Source: Streptomyces sp. NBC_00193
Lineage (GTDB): Bacteria > Actinomycetota > Actinomycetes > Streptomycetales > Streptomycetaceae
Length of the DNA stretch: 64,000 nucleotides
Direction of reading: 5' to 3'
Assembly (NCBI RefSeq): GCF_026342735.1
Contig: NZ_JAPEMM010000001.1
Location: forward strand, 3,782,001 to 3,846,000
Both the position numbers and the translations under genes were made by a program. Shown one piece after another: positions 42,455 to 50,242 of the stretch. The stretch's first letter is position 1; each line of letters begins with the position of its first letter. The notes beneath the pieces are model-generated. The model was not told where the DNA came from, did not search any database, and was given only the letters and a program-made list of their open reading frames with translations.

Positions 42455-42490
42455 CGGCGCTTCCGGGGCCGCGAGTGGCCCCCGGGAGCC

Positions 42491-42534
42491 AGAACGCCCC
42501 CACAGGCCCTGTACGGGGCCTGTGGGGGCGTTCT
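42491..42534. terminator. Second terminator, between hup and murA
   Basis: Perfect 19-bp arms 42491-42509 and 42516-42534 (AGAACGCCCCCACAGGCCC) around loop TGTACG. Together with the hairpin at 42421 it separates two convergent, probably strongly expressed genes. Confidence 0.88.
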
Positions 42535-42582
42535 GAGTCGGTCTGTGTGGATCTACGGCGGGCCGGCGGACCGGAACGCCGG

Positions 42583-43926
42583 TCAGACGAGGTCGCCGCC
42601 CGGGAGCTCGACCTTGGCGCCCAGTTCCACGAGCTTCTCCATGAAGTTCTCGTAGCCCCGGTTGATCAGGTCGATCCCGTGCACCCGCGAGGTGCCCTCG
42701 GCGGCGAGCGCCGCGATCAGGTACGAGAACCCGCCGCGCAGGTCGGGGATGACCAGGTCGGCGCCCTGGAGCTTGGTGGGCCCCGAGACGACGGCCGAGT
42801 GCAGGAAGTTGCGCTGGCCGAAGCGGCAGGCGCTGCCGCCCAGGCACTCCCGGTAGAGCTGGATGTGCGCACCCATCTGGTTGAGCGCGGAGGTGAAGCC
42901 CAGGCGGGACTCGTAGACCGTCTCGTGGACGATCGAGAGGCCGGTGGCCTGGGTCAGCGCCACGACCAGCGGCTGCTGCCAGTCGGTCTGGAAGCCCGGG
43001 TGGACGTCGGTCTCCAGTGCGATGGCCTTGAGCGGGCCGCCCGGGTGCCAGAAGCGGATGCCGTCGTCGTCGATCTCGAACGCCCCGCCGACCCGGCGGA
43101 AGGTGTTCAGGAAGGTCATCATCGAACGCTGCTGCGCGCCGCGCACGTAGATGTTGCCGCCGGTGGCCAGCGCGGCGGACGCCCAGGAGGCGGCCTCCAG
43201 CCGGTCCGGGAGCGCCTTGTGGTTGTAGCCGCCGAGGCGGTCGACACCGGTGATCCGGATGGTCCGGTCGGTGTCCATGGAGATGATCGCGCCCATCTTC
43301 TGCAGGACGCAGATGAGGTCTTCGATCTCCGGTTCGACGGCGGCGTTGCTGAGCTCGGTGACGCCCTCGGCCAGGACGGCCGTCAGCAGCACCTGCTCGG
43401 TCGAGCCGACCGACGGGTAGGGCAGGCGGATCTTGCAGCCGCGAAGGCGCTGAGGGGCCTCCAGGTACTGGCCGCCCTCGCGCTTCTCGATGGTCGCGCC
43501 GAACTGGCGGAGCACCTCGAAGTGGAAGTCGATCGGCCGGCCGCCGATGTCGCAGCCGCCGAGGCCGGGGATGAAGGCGTGGCCGAGGCGGTGCAGCAGC
43601 GGACCGCAGAACAGGATCGGGATGCGCGAGGAGCCCGCGTGGGCGTCGATGTCGGCGACGTTCGCGCTCTCGACGTGCGAGGGGTCGAGCACCAGCTCGC
43701 CCGGTTCGTCACCGGGGCGGACGGTCACCCCGTGCAGCTGGAGCAGCCCGCGCACGACCCGGACGTCCCGGATGTCCGGAACGTTGCGCAGCCGACTGGG
43801 CTCACTGCCCAGCAGGGCCGCGACCATCGCCTTGGGTACGAGGTTCTTCGCGCCGCGGACACGGATCTCGCCCTCGAGCGGAGTTCCGCCGTGGACAAGC
43901 AGTACATCGTCACTGATGCCGGTCAT
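42583..43926 (-). CDS. murA: UDP-N-acetylglucosamine 1-carboxyvinyltransferase (MurA)
   Basis: 447 residues. First committed step of peptidoglycan synthesis: transfer of enolpyruvate from PEP to UDP-GlcNAc. The N-terminal lysine motif RGAKNLVPKAMVA is present. The PEP-loop cysteine is intact in LGGCDIGGRPIDFH, so the fosfomycin-reactive residue is retained. DVHPGFQTDWQQPLV and DLRGGFSYLIAAL are standard. ATG 43926 (MTGISDDVLLV) was preferred over an ATG 19 codons upstream. Streptomyces carry two murA paralogues; this one next to hup corresponds to the SCO2949 type. Confidence 0.95.
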   Translation of the reverse strand: MTGISDDVLLVHGGTPLEGEIRVRGAKNLVPKAMVAALLGSEPSRLRNVPDIRDVRVVRGLLQLHGVTVRPGDEPGELVLDPSHVESANVADIDAHAGSSRIPILFCGPLLHRLGHAFIPGLGGCDIGGRPIDFHFEVLRQFGATIEKREGGQYLEAPQRLRGCKIRLPYPSVGSTEQVLLTAVLAEGVTELSNAAVEPEIEDLICVLQKMGAIISMDTDRTIRITGVDRLGGYNHKALPDRLEAASWASAALATGGNIYVRGAQQRSMMTFLNTFRRVGGAFEIDDDGIRFWHPGGPLKAIALETDVHPGFQTDWQQPLVVALTQATGLSIVHETVYESRLGFTSALNQMGAHIQLYRECLGGSACRFGQRNFLHSAVVSGPTKLQGADLVIPDLRGGFSYLIAALAAEGTSRVHGIDLINRGYENFMEKLVELGAKVELPGGDLV

Positions 43927-44199
43927 GAATCTCGCGTTCCGGAGAGGGGTGGGCAGGGGGCCAGTGAAAAGGGTAAGGGGCATGACCCCCCTGTTCGTAA
44001 GGCTGACGGGGCCGTAGGACTGTCATGAATTCGGCACAACACCCTGGGTGCCCGCCAGGTGGCGGAGCGTCTCCTTCCGGCTGGAGTCCGGCCGGACGGC
44101 CGTGCGCGCCCCGAACTGCCGCGGTGCGCCCTGAGCTGCGTACGGTCCGGATGTGCCGCCCACTCCCCCTCACGGGCGAATGTGCGAGATCATGGCGCC

Positions 44200-44760
44200 A
44201 TGACCGAGGTGTCCTCCCTCACAGGGCGGCTGCTCGTGGCCACCCCCGCCCTCGCGGACCCGAATTTCGACCGCGCGGTGGTGCTGCTGCTCGACCACGA
44301 CGAGCAGGGCTCGCTCGGCGTTGTCCTCAATCGGCCCACCCCGGTGGGCGTCGGTGACGTCCTGCTGCCCTGGGCTCCGCTGGCCAAGGACCCCGGAGTG
44401 GTCTTCCAGGGAGGTCCGGTCGCGCTGGACTCCGCGCTGGGGCTGGCGGTCATCCCTGGCGAGGAGGGGCCGCTCGGCTGGCGCCGGGTGCACGGGGCGA
44501 TCGGCCTGGTGGACCTGGAGGCCCCGCCCGAACTCCTCGCGGCGGCCCTGGGGGGCCTGCGCATCTTCGCCGGGTACTCCGGCTGGGGACCGGGGCAGCT
44601 GGAGGAGGAACTGGGCGTGGGCGCCTGGTACGTCGTCGACTCCGAGCCGGGCGACGTCTCCTTCCCGGATCCGCAGCGGCTGTGGCGCGCCGTGCTGCGG
44701 CGCCAGCGCAGCGAGCTGGCGATGGTGGCCACGTACGCGGACGACCCGTCGCTGAACTGA
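44200..44760 (+). CDS. YqgE/AlgH family protein
   Basis: 186 residues. Recognisable by LLVATPALADPNFDRAVVLLLDHDEQG (in parts: ATPALADPNFDRAV, GSLGVVLNRP), FQGGPVA and GYSGWGPGQLEEEL. The fold is known from structures but the function is not; older names link AlgH to alginate regulation in Pseudomonas. ATG 44200 was chosen as the start of homologous sequence; a second, out-of-frame ATG at 44192 is ignored. It is divergent from murA across a 273-bp gap that holds no visible gene. Confidence 0.92.
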   Translation: MTEVSSLTGRLLVATPALADPNFDRAVVLLLDHDEQGSLGVVLNRPTPVGVGDVLLPWAPLAKDPGVVFQGGPVALDSALGLAVIPGEEGPLGWRRVHGAIGLVDLEAPPELLAAALGGLRIFAGYSGWGPGQLEEELGVGAWYVVDSEPGDVSFPDPQRLWRAVLRRQRSELAMVATYADDPSLN

Positions 44761-44832
44761 GCCCGGGGCCGGGCCGGCCGGTGCGGCCGGTGCGGATCCC
44801 TCGCGCGCGAGGGACTCGGTACCCTGGCAGTC

Positions 44833-45120
44833 ATGAGCACTCTTGAGCCCGATCGCGGGACTGGTACGGGGACCCTCGTAGAGCCGACGCCGCAGGTGTC
44901 CCACGGCGACGGCGACCACGAGCGCTTCGCCCACTACGTCCAGAAGGACAAGATCATGGAGAGCGCGCTCGGGGGCACCCCCGTCGTCGCGCTCTGCGGC
45001 AAGGTCTGGGTGCCGGGCCGGGACCCGAAGAAGTACCCGGTCTGCCCCATGTGCAAGGAGATCTACGAGTCCATGGGCCCCGGCGGGGACAAGGACAAGG
45101 GCGGCAAGGACGGGAAGTAG
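44833..45120 (+). CDS. DUF3039 family protein
   Basis: 95 residues. A central conserved block HYVQKDKIMESALGGTPVVALCGKVW (in parts) and CPMCKEIYE gives three cysteines likely to bind a metal (CGK and CPMC). The tail is Gly/Lys/Asp-rich. The family is small, actinobacterial and of unknown function. Start ATG at 44833. A very strong terminator follows. Confidence 0.85.
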   Translation: MSTLEPDRGTGTGTLVEPTPQVSHGDGDHERFAHYVQKDKIMESALGGTPVVALCGKVWVPGRDPKKYPVCPMCKEIYESMGPGGDKDKGGKDGK

Positions 45121-45146
45121 TCCTCCGGCCCTCCTGAAACGGGACG

Positions 45147-45184
45147 AAGGCCCCAGGTGCGCGGTTTTGCGCACCTGGGGCCTT
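45147..45184. terminator. Terminator after the DUF3039 gene
   Basis: AAGGCCCCAGGTGCGC (45147-45162) pairs perfectly with 45169-45184 around GGTTTT, and the stem ends in a TTTT run (45183-45186). Confidence 0.92.
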
Positions 45185-45285
45185 TTCCGTGCCCTCGGGG
45201 CGGGCTAGGGTCGGCCGCGACGAGCACGGTGTGGAACGGGCGTTGCGCACTGTGCAACAGGCTGGCTGCTGTGAAGGGCTGACGC

Positions 45286-46923
45286 ATGGACCTGATCCCC
45301 GTACCCCAGGTCGCGGTTCCGGACGGGGACGGCCGCCGCCTCGTCCTGGGGCCCGAGCCGGTGCTGGACGCCGGGCCGGGCACCGAGGGCGTCGCCCGGT
45401 GGCTGCGCCGGGAGCTGGGGTCCGCCACCGGCTGGAGCCTGCCGCCGGCCGCGGCCGGCGCGCGAGCCGACGTACGGCTGCGGATCGACCCCGAAGGTGC
45501 CGGTGAACTCGGGCCGGAGTCGTACGGGATCACCGTCGGCGCCGACGGCGTGGAGCTGACCGGCGCGAGCGCGGCCGGGCTGTTCTGGGGCGCCCAGACG
45601 CTGCGTCAGCTCCTGGGTCCCGACGCCTACCGAAAGGCCCCGCTGCCCGGCCGGACCTGGAGCCTGCCGTACATCGGCATCGCCGACGGCCCCCGCTTCG
45701 GCTGGCGCGGGCTGATGCTCGACGTGGCCCGGCACTTCCTGCCCAAGGACGCGGTGCTGCGGTACGTCGACCTGCTCGCCGCCCACAAGCTCAACGTGCT
45801 GCACCTGCACCTGACGGACGACCAGGGCTGGCGGGTCGAGATCAAGCGCTACCCGCGGCTCACCGAGGTCGGCGCCTGGCGCTCCCGCAGCCGGTGGGGC
45901 CACCGGGCCTCCCCGCTGTGGAACGAGACCCCGCACGGCGGCTTCTACACCCAGGACGACCTGCGCGAGATCGTCGCGTACGCGGCCGAGCGGCACGTCC
46001 GGGTGGTGCCGGAGATCGACGTGCCGGGGCACTCGCAGGCCGCGATCGCCGCGTACCCGGAGCTGGGGAACACCGACGTGGTGGACACGGCGGCGCTGGA
46101 GGTGTGGGACGACTGGGGCATCAACGAGAACGTGCTCGCGCCCACCGAGGCGGTCCTGCGGTTCTACGAGGGGGTCTTCGAAGAGCTGCTGGAGGTGTTC
46201 CCGGCGGAGGTCTCGCCCTTCGTCCACGTGGGCGGGGACGAGTGCCCCAAGGCGCAGTGGAAGGCCTCCGGGGTAGCGCAGGCGCGGATCGCCGAGCTGG
46301 GGGTCGACGGCGAGGACGGTCTGCAGTCCTGGTTCATCCGGCACTTCGACGGCTGGCTCGCGGAGCGCGGCCGCCGGCTCATCGGCTGGGACGAGATCCT
46401 GGAGGGCGGACTGGCCCCCGGAGCGGCCGTGTCCTCCTGGCGCGGCTACGCGGGCGGCATCGCCGCCGCGGAGGCCGGCCACGACGTGGTGATGTGTCCC
46501 GAGCAGCAGGTGTACCTGGATCACCGTCAGGCGGACGGCGAGGACGAGCCGATGCCCATCGGCTACGTACGGACATTGGAGGATGTGTACCGGTTCGAGC
46601 CGGTACCGCCGAAGTTGTCCGAAGAGGCCGCCGCCCACGTGCTGGGCGCGCAGGCCAACGTGTGGACCGAGGTGATGGAGGACCAGAGCCGCGTCGACTA
46701 CCAGGTGTTCCCGCGCCTCGCGGCCTTCGCCGAGGTGGTGTGGTCCCGGCTGCCGCTGCCCGGGGAACGGGACCACGCGGACTTCGAGGCGCGGATGACG
46801 GCGCACTACCGCCGCCTGGACGCCCTCGGGGTCGACTACCGGCCGCCCGGCGGCCCGTTGCCGTGGCAGCGCAGGCCCGGGGTGCTCGGCCGCCCGATCG
46901 AGGGAGCGCCCCCGAACGTGTGA
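45286..46923 (+). CDS. Beta-N-acetylhexosaminidase, GH20 family
   Basis: 545 residues. It releases terminal GlcNAc/GalNAc from chitin oligomers or wall fragments. A GH20b N-terminal domain is followed by the barrel. The catalytic Asp-Glu pair is in HVGGDECPK. GWRGLMLDVARHFLP, DDQGWRVEIKRYP and VVPEIDVPGHSQAA are conserved substrate-side motifs. There is no signal peptide, so it seems cytoplasmic and would act on imported oligosaccharides. ATG 45286 follows GAAGGG. It stands alone, between a terminator and the 47-kb regulatory region. Confidence 0.94.
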   Translation: MDLIPVPQVAVPDGDGRRLVLGPEPVLDAGPGTEGVARWLRRELGSATGWSLPPAAAGARADVRLRIDPEGAGELGPESYGITVGADGVELTGASAAGLFWGAQTLRQLLGPDAYRKAPLPGRTWSLPYIGIADGPRFGWRGLMLDVARHFLPKDAVLRYVDLLAAHKLNVLHLHLTDDQGWRVEIKRYPRLTEVGAWRSRSRWGHRASPLWNETPHGGFYTQDDLREIVAYAAERHVRVVPEIDVPGHSQAAIAAYPELGNTDVVDTAALEVWDDWGINENVLAPTEAVLRFYEGVFEELLEVFPAEVSPFVHVGGDECPKAQWKASGVAQARIAELGVDGEDGLQSWFIRHFDGWLAERGRRLIGWDEILEGGLAPGAAVSSWRGYAGGIAAAEAGHDVVMCPEQQVYLDHRQADGEDEPMPIGYVRTLEDVYRFEPVPPKLSEEAAAHVLGAQANVWTEVMEDQSRVDYQVFPRLAAFAEVVWSRLPLPGERDHADFEARMTAHYRRLDALGVDYRPPGGPLPWQRRPGVLGRPIEGAPPNV

Positions 46924-47285
46924 CGAGCCCCCTGCGGGGTGAGCGCGAGCCCCCCGCGCGCGGATGGGGACCGGGCGGCGGCGCCGGGACGGGAACGCGG
47001 CGCCGCCGGCGCGGGATCGAAGCCGGATCGAGGCCGGAGCGAGACCGGATCACGGCCCGGTCGCGGCCGGATCACGGGGCGATCGCGCGGCAGGTGCGGG
47101 GGCCGTGCGGGGGGCCGTACGCGGGGTCTTGCGGGGGTGGTGCGCCGGTGGTGCGCGGGCGGTGGACCCTCGCGTCCGGTGCTCCGGAAGATGTGCCAGA
47201 GTTGCCACGTCCCGGCGGTGAGCACGTACCGTACGGCGGACAGGCGTGAGCGCCGGGACCGGGACATCGGGAAGGGGCAGCTGGG
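46924..47285. other. Intergenic region before the molybdenum hydroxylase operon
   Basis: 362 bp without a gene. It contains a seven-unit 11-bp tandem repeat (47014-47090), and downstream TTGCCA (47202-47207) and TACCGT (47227-47232), spaced 19 bp, as a possible promoter for the operon starting at 47286. Confidence 0.6.
47014..47090. repeat. Seven-unit 11-bp tandem repeat
   Basis: Consecutive 11-mers: GGATCGAAGCC, GGATCGAGGCC, GGAGCGAGACC, GGATCACGGCC, CGGTCGCGGCC, GGATCACGGGG and CGATCGCGCGG. The period of 11 bp is close to one helical turn. The array lies 110-190 bp upstream of the possible promoter of the xanthine-dehydrogenase-like operon. Confidence 0.75.
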
Positions 47286-48218
47286 TTGACCACGCACGCA
47301 CCGCACGCACCGCAGGCACGGGACTCGTCCCAGGGGCCCCGCAGCGACCCGCGGGCGGGGAACGCGGATCAGTCCGTGACGCTGCCGGCCTCGCTCGACG
47401 AGGCCGTGGCGGCGCTCGCGGCCATGCCCGCCGCCGTCCCCGTGGCGGGCGGCACCGACCTCATGGCCGCCGTCAACGCGGGACTCCTGCGCCCCGCCGC
47501 CCTCGTGGGCCTCGGCCGGATCAACGAGATCCGCGGCTGGCAGTACCAGGACGGCCACGCGCTCCTCGGCGCCGGCCTCACGCACGCGCGCATGGGCCGG
47601 CCGGACTTCGCCGCCCTCATCCCGGCCCTGGCCGCCGCCGCGCGCGCCGCGGGCCCGCCGCAGATCCGCAACGCCGGCACGCTCGGCGGCAACATCGCCA
47701 CGGCCGCGCCGACGGGTGACGCGCTCCCCGTGCTGGCCGCGCTGGAGGCCGTGCTCGTCATCGTGGGGCCCGGCGGATCGCGGCGCGAGATCCCGGTCTC
47801 GCACCTGCTCGCCGGCCGGGAGATGCTCCGCCCCGGAGAGCTGATCGGCTTCGTGCGCGTGCCGTTGCTGCACGCGCCGCAGGTGTTCCTCAAGGCCACG
47901 GGGCGTACGGGACCGGGGCGCGCGACGGCGTCCGTGGGGCTCGTACTGGACCCCGCGCGCCGGGGTGTGCGCTGCGCGATCGGCGCGGTCGCCCCGATGC
48001 CGCTGCGGCCGCTGGAAGCCGAGCAGTGGGTTGCTTCGTTGATCGACTGGGACGGGGACCGCAGTCTGGCCCCCGAGGCGCTCGAAGCCTTCGGCGAGTA
48101 CGTCGCGGCGGCCTGCGTGCCCGACCAGGGGGAGCCGGTGGCTCCCGCAGTACTGCATTTGCGGCGGACGGTGGCCGTGCTGGCACGGAGGGCCCTGGGG
48201 AGGGCACTGAGCTCATGA
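47286..48218 (+). CDS. FAD-binding subunit of a xanthine-dehydrogenase-like molybdenum hydroxylase
   Basis: 310 residues. The FAD-binding motifs of the CO dehydrogenase/xanthine dehydrogenase medium subunit are present: AGGTDLMAAV near residue 57 and RNAGTLGGNIATAAPTGD. The C-terminal CO_deh_flav_C domain follows (KATGRTGPGRATASVGL). The start is a TTG at 47286, with GAAGGGG about 9 nt upstream; no ATG or GTG gives a full domain. It is the first gene of a three-gene operon with overlapping stops and starts. It passes electrons between the iron-sulfur centres and NAD or another acceptor. Confidence 0.9.
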   Translation: MTTHAPHAPQARDSSQGPRSDPRAGNADQSVTLPASLDEAVAALAAMPAAVPVAGGTDLMAAVNAGLLRPAALVGLGRINEIRGWQYQDGHALLGAGLTHARMGRPDFAALIPALAAAARAAGPPQIRNAGTLGGNIATAAPTGDALPVLAALEAVLVIVGPGGSRREIPVSHLLAGREMLRPGELIGFVRVPLLHAPQVFLKATGRTGPGRATASVGLVLDPARRGVRCAIGAVAPMPLRPLEAEQWVASLIDWDGDRSLAPEALEAFGEYVAAACVPDQGEPVAPAVLHLRRTVAVLARRALGRALSS

Positions 48219-50242
48219 GTGAGAACGAGAACACGGGGTCCACGGGCCCCAGCTGGGGCTGGGAGCCGGTGCCGCACGGCGGCGAGTACGACTCCGACGC
48301 CACGGCCTTCGTGAAACTGCCGCAGGACATGCTGGACGCGCTCGGCACCGGGGAGCCCCTCGCGGCCCCCGGGCACGGCTACGTGCCGCCCCCGATGATC
48401 GTGCCGCTCGGTACGGGGAGTACGGATCCTGCGGCCACGGGCACGTGGACGATCCCGGTGCAGTGGCCGGAGGCGGGCGCGGCAGCACCGGCGGACGCCG
48501 GGGCGGGGGCTTCGGGGGCCGCGGCGCGGGCGCCGATCCCGGCATCGGTGCCCATTCCGGCTTCGGTGGCCGCGGCGTTCGCGGAACCGGCGGCGGAGCC
48601 GGTGGCCGAGCCCGCTGCGGAGCCCTTCGGCGAGTCCTACGCAGAGCCTTTCTCCGAGCAGTTCTCCGAGCCTTTCTCCGAGTCCTACGCAGAGCCCTTC
48701 GCGGGGGACCGGGCCGCCGCACACGAGTCGGGGACGACCGCCGAGTGGCGGTTCCCCGAGGCGGCGGCGAGCGACGTGTGGACCCCGGGAGGCGCCGGCG
48801 ACACGGGCAGCTTCGGGCAGCTCGCGGCCGCGGCCGACTGGAGCCAGGCCCCCGCGACGCTGCCCGGCGGGGCCGCGGCCCCGTGGGCGACCCATCCGGA
48901 CTTCGAGGGTGCGCGCGGGTACGTGGCGCAGCAGCCGGGTTCCGACGGTGCGGGCACCGACGGGCAGGGTTTCGGCGCGCCGGGGTCCGACCCGCTGGGC
49001 TCAGGGGTGTTCCCCGGGGCGTTCCCGGGGGTGTCGGCGCCGGCCGTCGGATCCTTCGGCTCGACCCCGGGACGCGGACCGCGCGTGCTGGGCGGCCCGG
49101 GAGTCGGCACCCCGCTGGACGGGGAGCAGGGCTACCCGGCCCCGCACGACATCGAAGCCGCCCACGGGCCGGCGCAGGTGCCGGATTCGGGGGAGCGGCA
49201 GCATCCGGGGAACGAGGGTGAAGCCCGGGATGGGGCCGAAGCCCGGGACGGCGGCGAAGCCCGGGGCACGGGCGAAGCCCGCGGTGAGGGTCAAAGCTGG
49301 GGTGAGGGCGAAGCCCGCGGTGAGGGCGAAGCCCGCGGTGAGGGCGAAGCCCGGAGTGAGGCCGTAGCCGGGGCCGCCGACGAGCGGGGCTCGGGCGAAG
49401 CCGGGGCCGTGGAGGCGGAGCAGGGTGACGGCGGAGCCGTGCCGGCCGCCGGCGGAGCGGGGGCCGCGCCCGCGCCGGGTTCGGACGACGCCGACCTGGC
49501 TGTCGGGACCGCTCCGGCGGGGACGGCCGAAGGGGTTCCGGGCGAGGGGGCGACGTACGAGGAAGAGACCGCCGATGGAGCGGACGCCGGGGCCGTCGCC
49601 CACCACGAGCACCCGTCGGCCTCCTACGTCCTGCGCGTCAACGGGGCCGACCGCCCCGTCACCGGTGCGTGGATCGGCGAGTCCCTCCTTTACGTGCTGC
49701 GCGAGCGCCTCGGCCTCGCCGGCGCCAAGGACGGCTGCTCCCAGGGTGAATGCGGCGCCTGCGCCGTGCAGGTCGACGGCCGGCTCGTCGCCTCCTGCCT
49801 CGTCCCGGCCGCCACCGCGGCGGGCAGCGAGGTCCGTACCGTGGAAGGTCTCGCTACCGACGGGGAACTGTCGGACGTACAAGAGGCGTTGTGCAGGTCG
49901 GGTGCGGTGCAGTGCGGGTTCTGCGTACCGGGCATGGCCATGACCATCCACGATCTGCTGGAAGGCAACCACGCCCCCAGCGAGCTGGAGACCCGCCAGG
50001 CGCTGTGCGGCAACCTCTGCCGCTGCTCCGGGTACTCGGGCGTCATCGAGGCGGTGCGCGAGGTCGTGGCCGAGCGCGGTTCGGCGGCGGAAGCGGCCGC
50101 CGCGGCCTCGGCCGAGGCCCGGATCCCGCACCAGGCCCAGCCGGGCGAGGGCGGCGTCCACGGGATGCAGGGCAATCAGGGGAACCAGGGGAACCACGGG
50201 ATGCAGGGCGACCAGGGCAACCACGACGGAGGCACGGCGTGA
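48215..50242 (+). CDS. [2Fe-2S] subunit of a molybdenum hydroxylase with a ~467-residue low-complexity N-terminal extension
   Basis: 675 residues, against the usual ~160-170 for this subunit. The iron-sulfur part starts near residue 467 (ASYVLRVNGADRPV). All eight cysteines are present: CSQGECGACAVQ plus the following SCL, and QCGFCVPG plus LCRCSGY. The extension has SESYAEPF-type repeats near 140-160 and tandem EARGEG hexapeptides near 330-390, encoded by 18-bp repeats around 49213-49370. The tail carries GNQGNQGNHG repeats. The ATG overlaps the upstream stop (ATGA). The extension is probably disordered; its role is unknown. Confidence 0.88.
   Translation: MSENENTGSTGPSWGWEPVPHGGEYDSDATAFVKLPQDMLDALGTGEPLAAPGHGYVPPPMIVPLGTGSTDPAATGTWTIPVQWPEAGAAAPADAGAGASGAAARAPIPASVPIPASVAAAFAEPAAEPVAEPAAEPFGESYAEPFSEQFSEPFSESYAEPFAGDRAAAHESGTTAEWRFPEAAASDVWTPGGAGDTGSFGQLAAAADWSQAPATLPGGAAAPWATHPDFEGARGYVAQQPGSDGAGTDGQGFGAPGSDPLGSGVFPGAFPGVSAPAVGSFGSTPGRGPRVLGGPGVGTPLDGEQGYPAPHDIEAAHGPAQVPDSGERQHPGNEGEARDGAEARDGGEARGTGEARGEGQSWGEGEARGEGEARGEGEARSEAVAGAADERGSGEAGAVEAEQGDGGAVPAAGGAGAAPAPGSDDADLAVGTAPAGTAEGVPGEGATYEEETADGADAGAVAHHEHPSASYVLRVNGADRPVTGAWIGESLLYVLRERLGLAGAKDGCSQGECGACAVQVDGRLVASCLVPAATAAGSEVRTVEGLATDGELSDVQEALCRSGAVQCGFCVPGMAMTIHDLLEGNHAPSELETRQALCGNLCRCSGYSGVIEAVREVVAERGSAAEAAAAASAEARIPHQAQPGEGGVHGMQGNQGNQGNHGMQGDQGNHDGGTA
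49213..49370 (+). repeat. In-frame 18-bp tandem repeat inside the [2Fe-2S] subunit gene
   Basis: About eight to nine units related to GGCGAAGCCCGCGGTGAG, coding for (G/A)EAR-(G/D)-(E/G/T) hexapeptides. Three consecutive units near 49309-49360 are almost identical, so the array probably varies in length between strains. Confidence 0.75.
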
